NCBI GenBank assembly: GCA_003242425.1
Contig: QGUL01000106.1
Location: forward strand, 1 to 6,608
Direction: 5' to 3'
Length of the DNA stretch: 6,608 nt
Source of the DNA: Pseudomonadota bacterium
GTDB taxonomy: Bacteria; Pseudomonadota; Gammaproteobacteria; Burkholderiales; SG8-39
Under the pieces are notes generated by a model. The model saw only the letters and a list, made by a program, of their open reading frames with translations. It was not told the DNA's origin and made no database searches. Shown piece by piece: positions 5,511 to 6,608 of this stretch (position 1 is the stretch's first letter; every line of letters starts with the position of its first letter). The position numbers and the translations under genes were made by a program.

Positions 5511-5519
5511 TGCTATCAT
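5511..5519 (+). promoter_or_regulatory. Extended -10 promoter candidate for thiSG
   Basis: TGCTATCAT (5511-5519) is an extended -10 element (TGn followed by TATCAT, 5 of 6 to consensus). It lies 36 bases before the thiS ATG. No good -35 is present (GGCGGC at a 17-base spacing), which is tolerated for extended -10 promoters. The short leader expected from it shows no THI-box (TPP riboswitch) sequence, nor does the rest of the 179-bp gap 5377-5555. Confidence 0.5.
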
Positions 5520-5555
5520 CGGCATCCGACTTTGCGGTCTCGATCATCCACAGCA

Positions 5556-5759
5556 ATGATTCAGCTTTCCGTGAACGGTGAGCCGAAGCAGGTTCCCGCA
5601 CCCATCAGCGTGGCGGGCTTGCTCGACGTACTGGCGTTGACGGGCAAGAAGGTCGCGGTCGAGCGCAACGGCGAGATCGTGCCGCGCAGCCGCTACGCCG
5701 ACACACCGCTGGCGGACGGCGACCGCCTCGAGATCGTCGTCGCCGTCGGCGGCGGTTAA
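5556..5759 (+). CDS. thiS: Sulfur carrier protein ThiS
   Basis: A 67-residue ubiquitin-like sulfur carrier for thiamine thiazole synthesis. It begins MIQLSVNGEP and ends in the required Gly-Gly (VVAVGGG). The C-terminal glycine is adenylated and turned into a thiocarboxylate that gives sulfur to ThiG. Typical family features are the central KVAVERNGEIVPRSRY block (residues 32-47) and the ADGDRLEIV block (53-61). The start is fixed by family length (about 66 residues) and the MIQL-type beginning. There is no recognisable Shine-Dalgarno sequence (CATCCACAGCA precedes the ATG), so initiation may be weak or of an unusual kind. A longer in-frame reading upstream is not supported: ThiS proteins start at this point. 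thiG follows after 18 bases, so the two are almost certainly cotranscribed. Confidence 0.93.
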   Translation: MIQLSVNGEPKQVPAPISVAGLLDVLALTGKKVAVERNGEIVPRSRYADTPLADGDRLEIVVAVGGG

Positions 5760-5777
5760 CCACAATCGGATTTACCC

Positions 5778-6599
5778 ATGAACGCTTCGCATTCCTCGGC
5801 TCAACTCGGCGACGACCCGTTCGTCATCGCGGGCAAGACCTATCGTTCGCGCCTGCTGATCGGCACGGGCAAGTACAAGGATTTCGACGAAACGCGCCGC
5901 GCGGTCGAAGCGAGCGGCGCGGAGATCGTCACGGTGGCGATCCGCCGCACCAATATCGGCCAGCACGCCGACCAGCCTTCGCTGCTGGAAGTGTTGCCGC
6001 CGTCGAAGTACACCTACCTGCCCAACACCGCCGGCTGCTACACCGCCGAAGACGCGGTACGCACGCTGCGCCTTGCGCGGGAACTGCTCGACGGCCATGC
6101 GCTCGTCAAGCTCGAGGTGCTGGGCGATCCGCACACCCTGTACCCGAACGTACTGGAGACCCTGAAAGCCGCCGAAACGCTGGTGAAGGAAGGCTTCCAG
6201 GTCATGGTGTACACCAACGACGATCCCATCATCGCCCGGCAGCTCGAAGAGATCGGCTGCGTGGCGATCATGCCGCTCGCCTCGCTGATCGGCTCCGGCA
6301 TGGGCATCCTCAATCCCTGGAACCTGAAGCTGATCATCGAACAGGCGAAGGTGCCGGTGATCGTCGATGCCGGCGTGGGGACGGCCTCGGACGCCGCCAT
6401 CGCGCTGGAACTGGGTTGCGCCGGCGTGCTCATGAACACCGCCATCGCCGAGGCCAAGGACCCGGTGCTGATGGCCAGCGCCATGCGCAAGGCGGTCGAA
6501 GCCGGCCGGGAAGCGTTCCGCGCCGGACGCATGCCGAAGAAGTTCTACACCGCCTCGCCCAGCTCGCCCACGGCGGGCATGATCGCGCCGACGCGCTGA
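5778..6599 (+). CDS. thiG: Thiazole synthase ThiG
   Basis: A complete 273-residue thiazole synthase, a TIM-barrel enzyme that joins 1-deoxy-D-xylulose 5-phosphate, dehydroglycine and sulfur from ThiS thiocarboxylate into the thiazole phosphate of thiamine. The Schiff-base lysine is Lys111 in [10 protein letters not shown]. Other family blocks are [11 protein letters not shown] (residues 23-33), [15 protein letters not shown] (144-158), [15 protein letters not shown] (166-180) and the phosphate-binding [12 protein letters not shown] (196-207). The end, [10 protein letters not shown], is also typical. The ribosome site is weak (CGGA at 5767-5770). It directly follows thiS. The thiazole route also needs ThiF, ThiO or ThiH, Dxs and a cysteine desulfurase; none is in the window. 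Only nine bases follow the stop. Confidence 0.97.
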   Translation: MNASHSSAQLGDDPFVIAGKTYRSRLLIGTGKYKDFDETRRAVEASGAEIVTVAIRRTNIGQHADQPSLLEVLPPSKYTYLPNTAGCYTAEDAVRTLRLARELLDGHALVKLEVLGDPHTLYPNVLETLKAAETLVKEGFQVMVYTNDDPIIARQLEEIGCVAIMPLASLIGSGMGILNPWNLKLIIEQAKVPVIVDAGVGTASDAAIALELGCAGVLMNTAIAEAKDPVLMASAMRKAVEAGREAFRAGRMPKKFYTASPSSPTAGMIAPTR

Positions 6600-6608
6600 C
6601 CGAAAGAA

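Noticed and set aside
5157..5555. An N-terminal extension of ThiS in the same open frame
   Set aside because: The extension is antisense-like, out of frame with the dioxygenase gene it overlaps, and ThiS proteins are about 66 residues.
4498..5601. A 367-codon minus-strand frame opposite the dioxygenase gene
   Set aside because: It is antisense to a protein with a complete set of active-site histidines; its own translation shows no family signature.

Overview
The window is high-GC, densely coded bacterial DNA. Gene content and codon habit suggest a betaproteobacterium, but no single marker here proves it. The pointers are an AsmA-family protein, a cN-I type 5'-nucleotidase, a LysR/DODA-dioxygenase divergent pair, a thiS-thiG pair, and a tRNA-Gly(CCC) very like that of other proteobacteria.

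Layout. Positions 2-2095 (minus strand) hold most of an AsmA-family protein whose C-terminus runs off the left edge. The first ~58 bases look like poor-quality contig-end sequence. It is preceded, in a 4-base ATGA overlap, by a cytosolic 5'-nucleotidase of the HAD superfamily (2092-3012, minus), so the two form an operon read leftward. Positions 3121-3473 form a tRNA transcription unit on the plus strand: a good sigma70-type promoter, tRNA-Gly(CCC) at 3163-3236, about 200 bp of very structured non-coding DNA, a second copy of the tRNA 3' end, and a strong intrinsic terminator. Positions 3563-4462 (minus) encode a LysR-type regulator, divergent from an extradiol dioxygenase of the DODA/YgiD family (4564-5376, plus). 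After a 179-bp gap with a likely extended -10 promoter come thiS (5556-5759) and thiG (5778-6599), whose products act together in making the thiazole half of thiamine.

The most unusual part is the tRNA-Gly unit. A 22-bp exact copy of the tRNA 3' end (including CCA) recurs 202 bp downstream. The similarity continues into the terminator hairpin, where one stem pair differs by a compensatory A-T/C-G change. The DNA between the copies holds several perfect or near-perfect hairpins and no credible gene. The arrangement resembles the E. coli tyrT operon, where repeats carrying the tRNA 3' end give rise to the small rtT RNA. A decayed tRNA integration site is the main alternative. The other genes belong to recognisable families and are ordinary apart from the points listed under findings.
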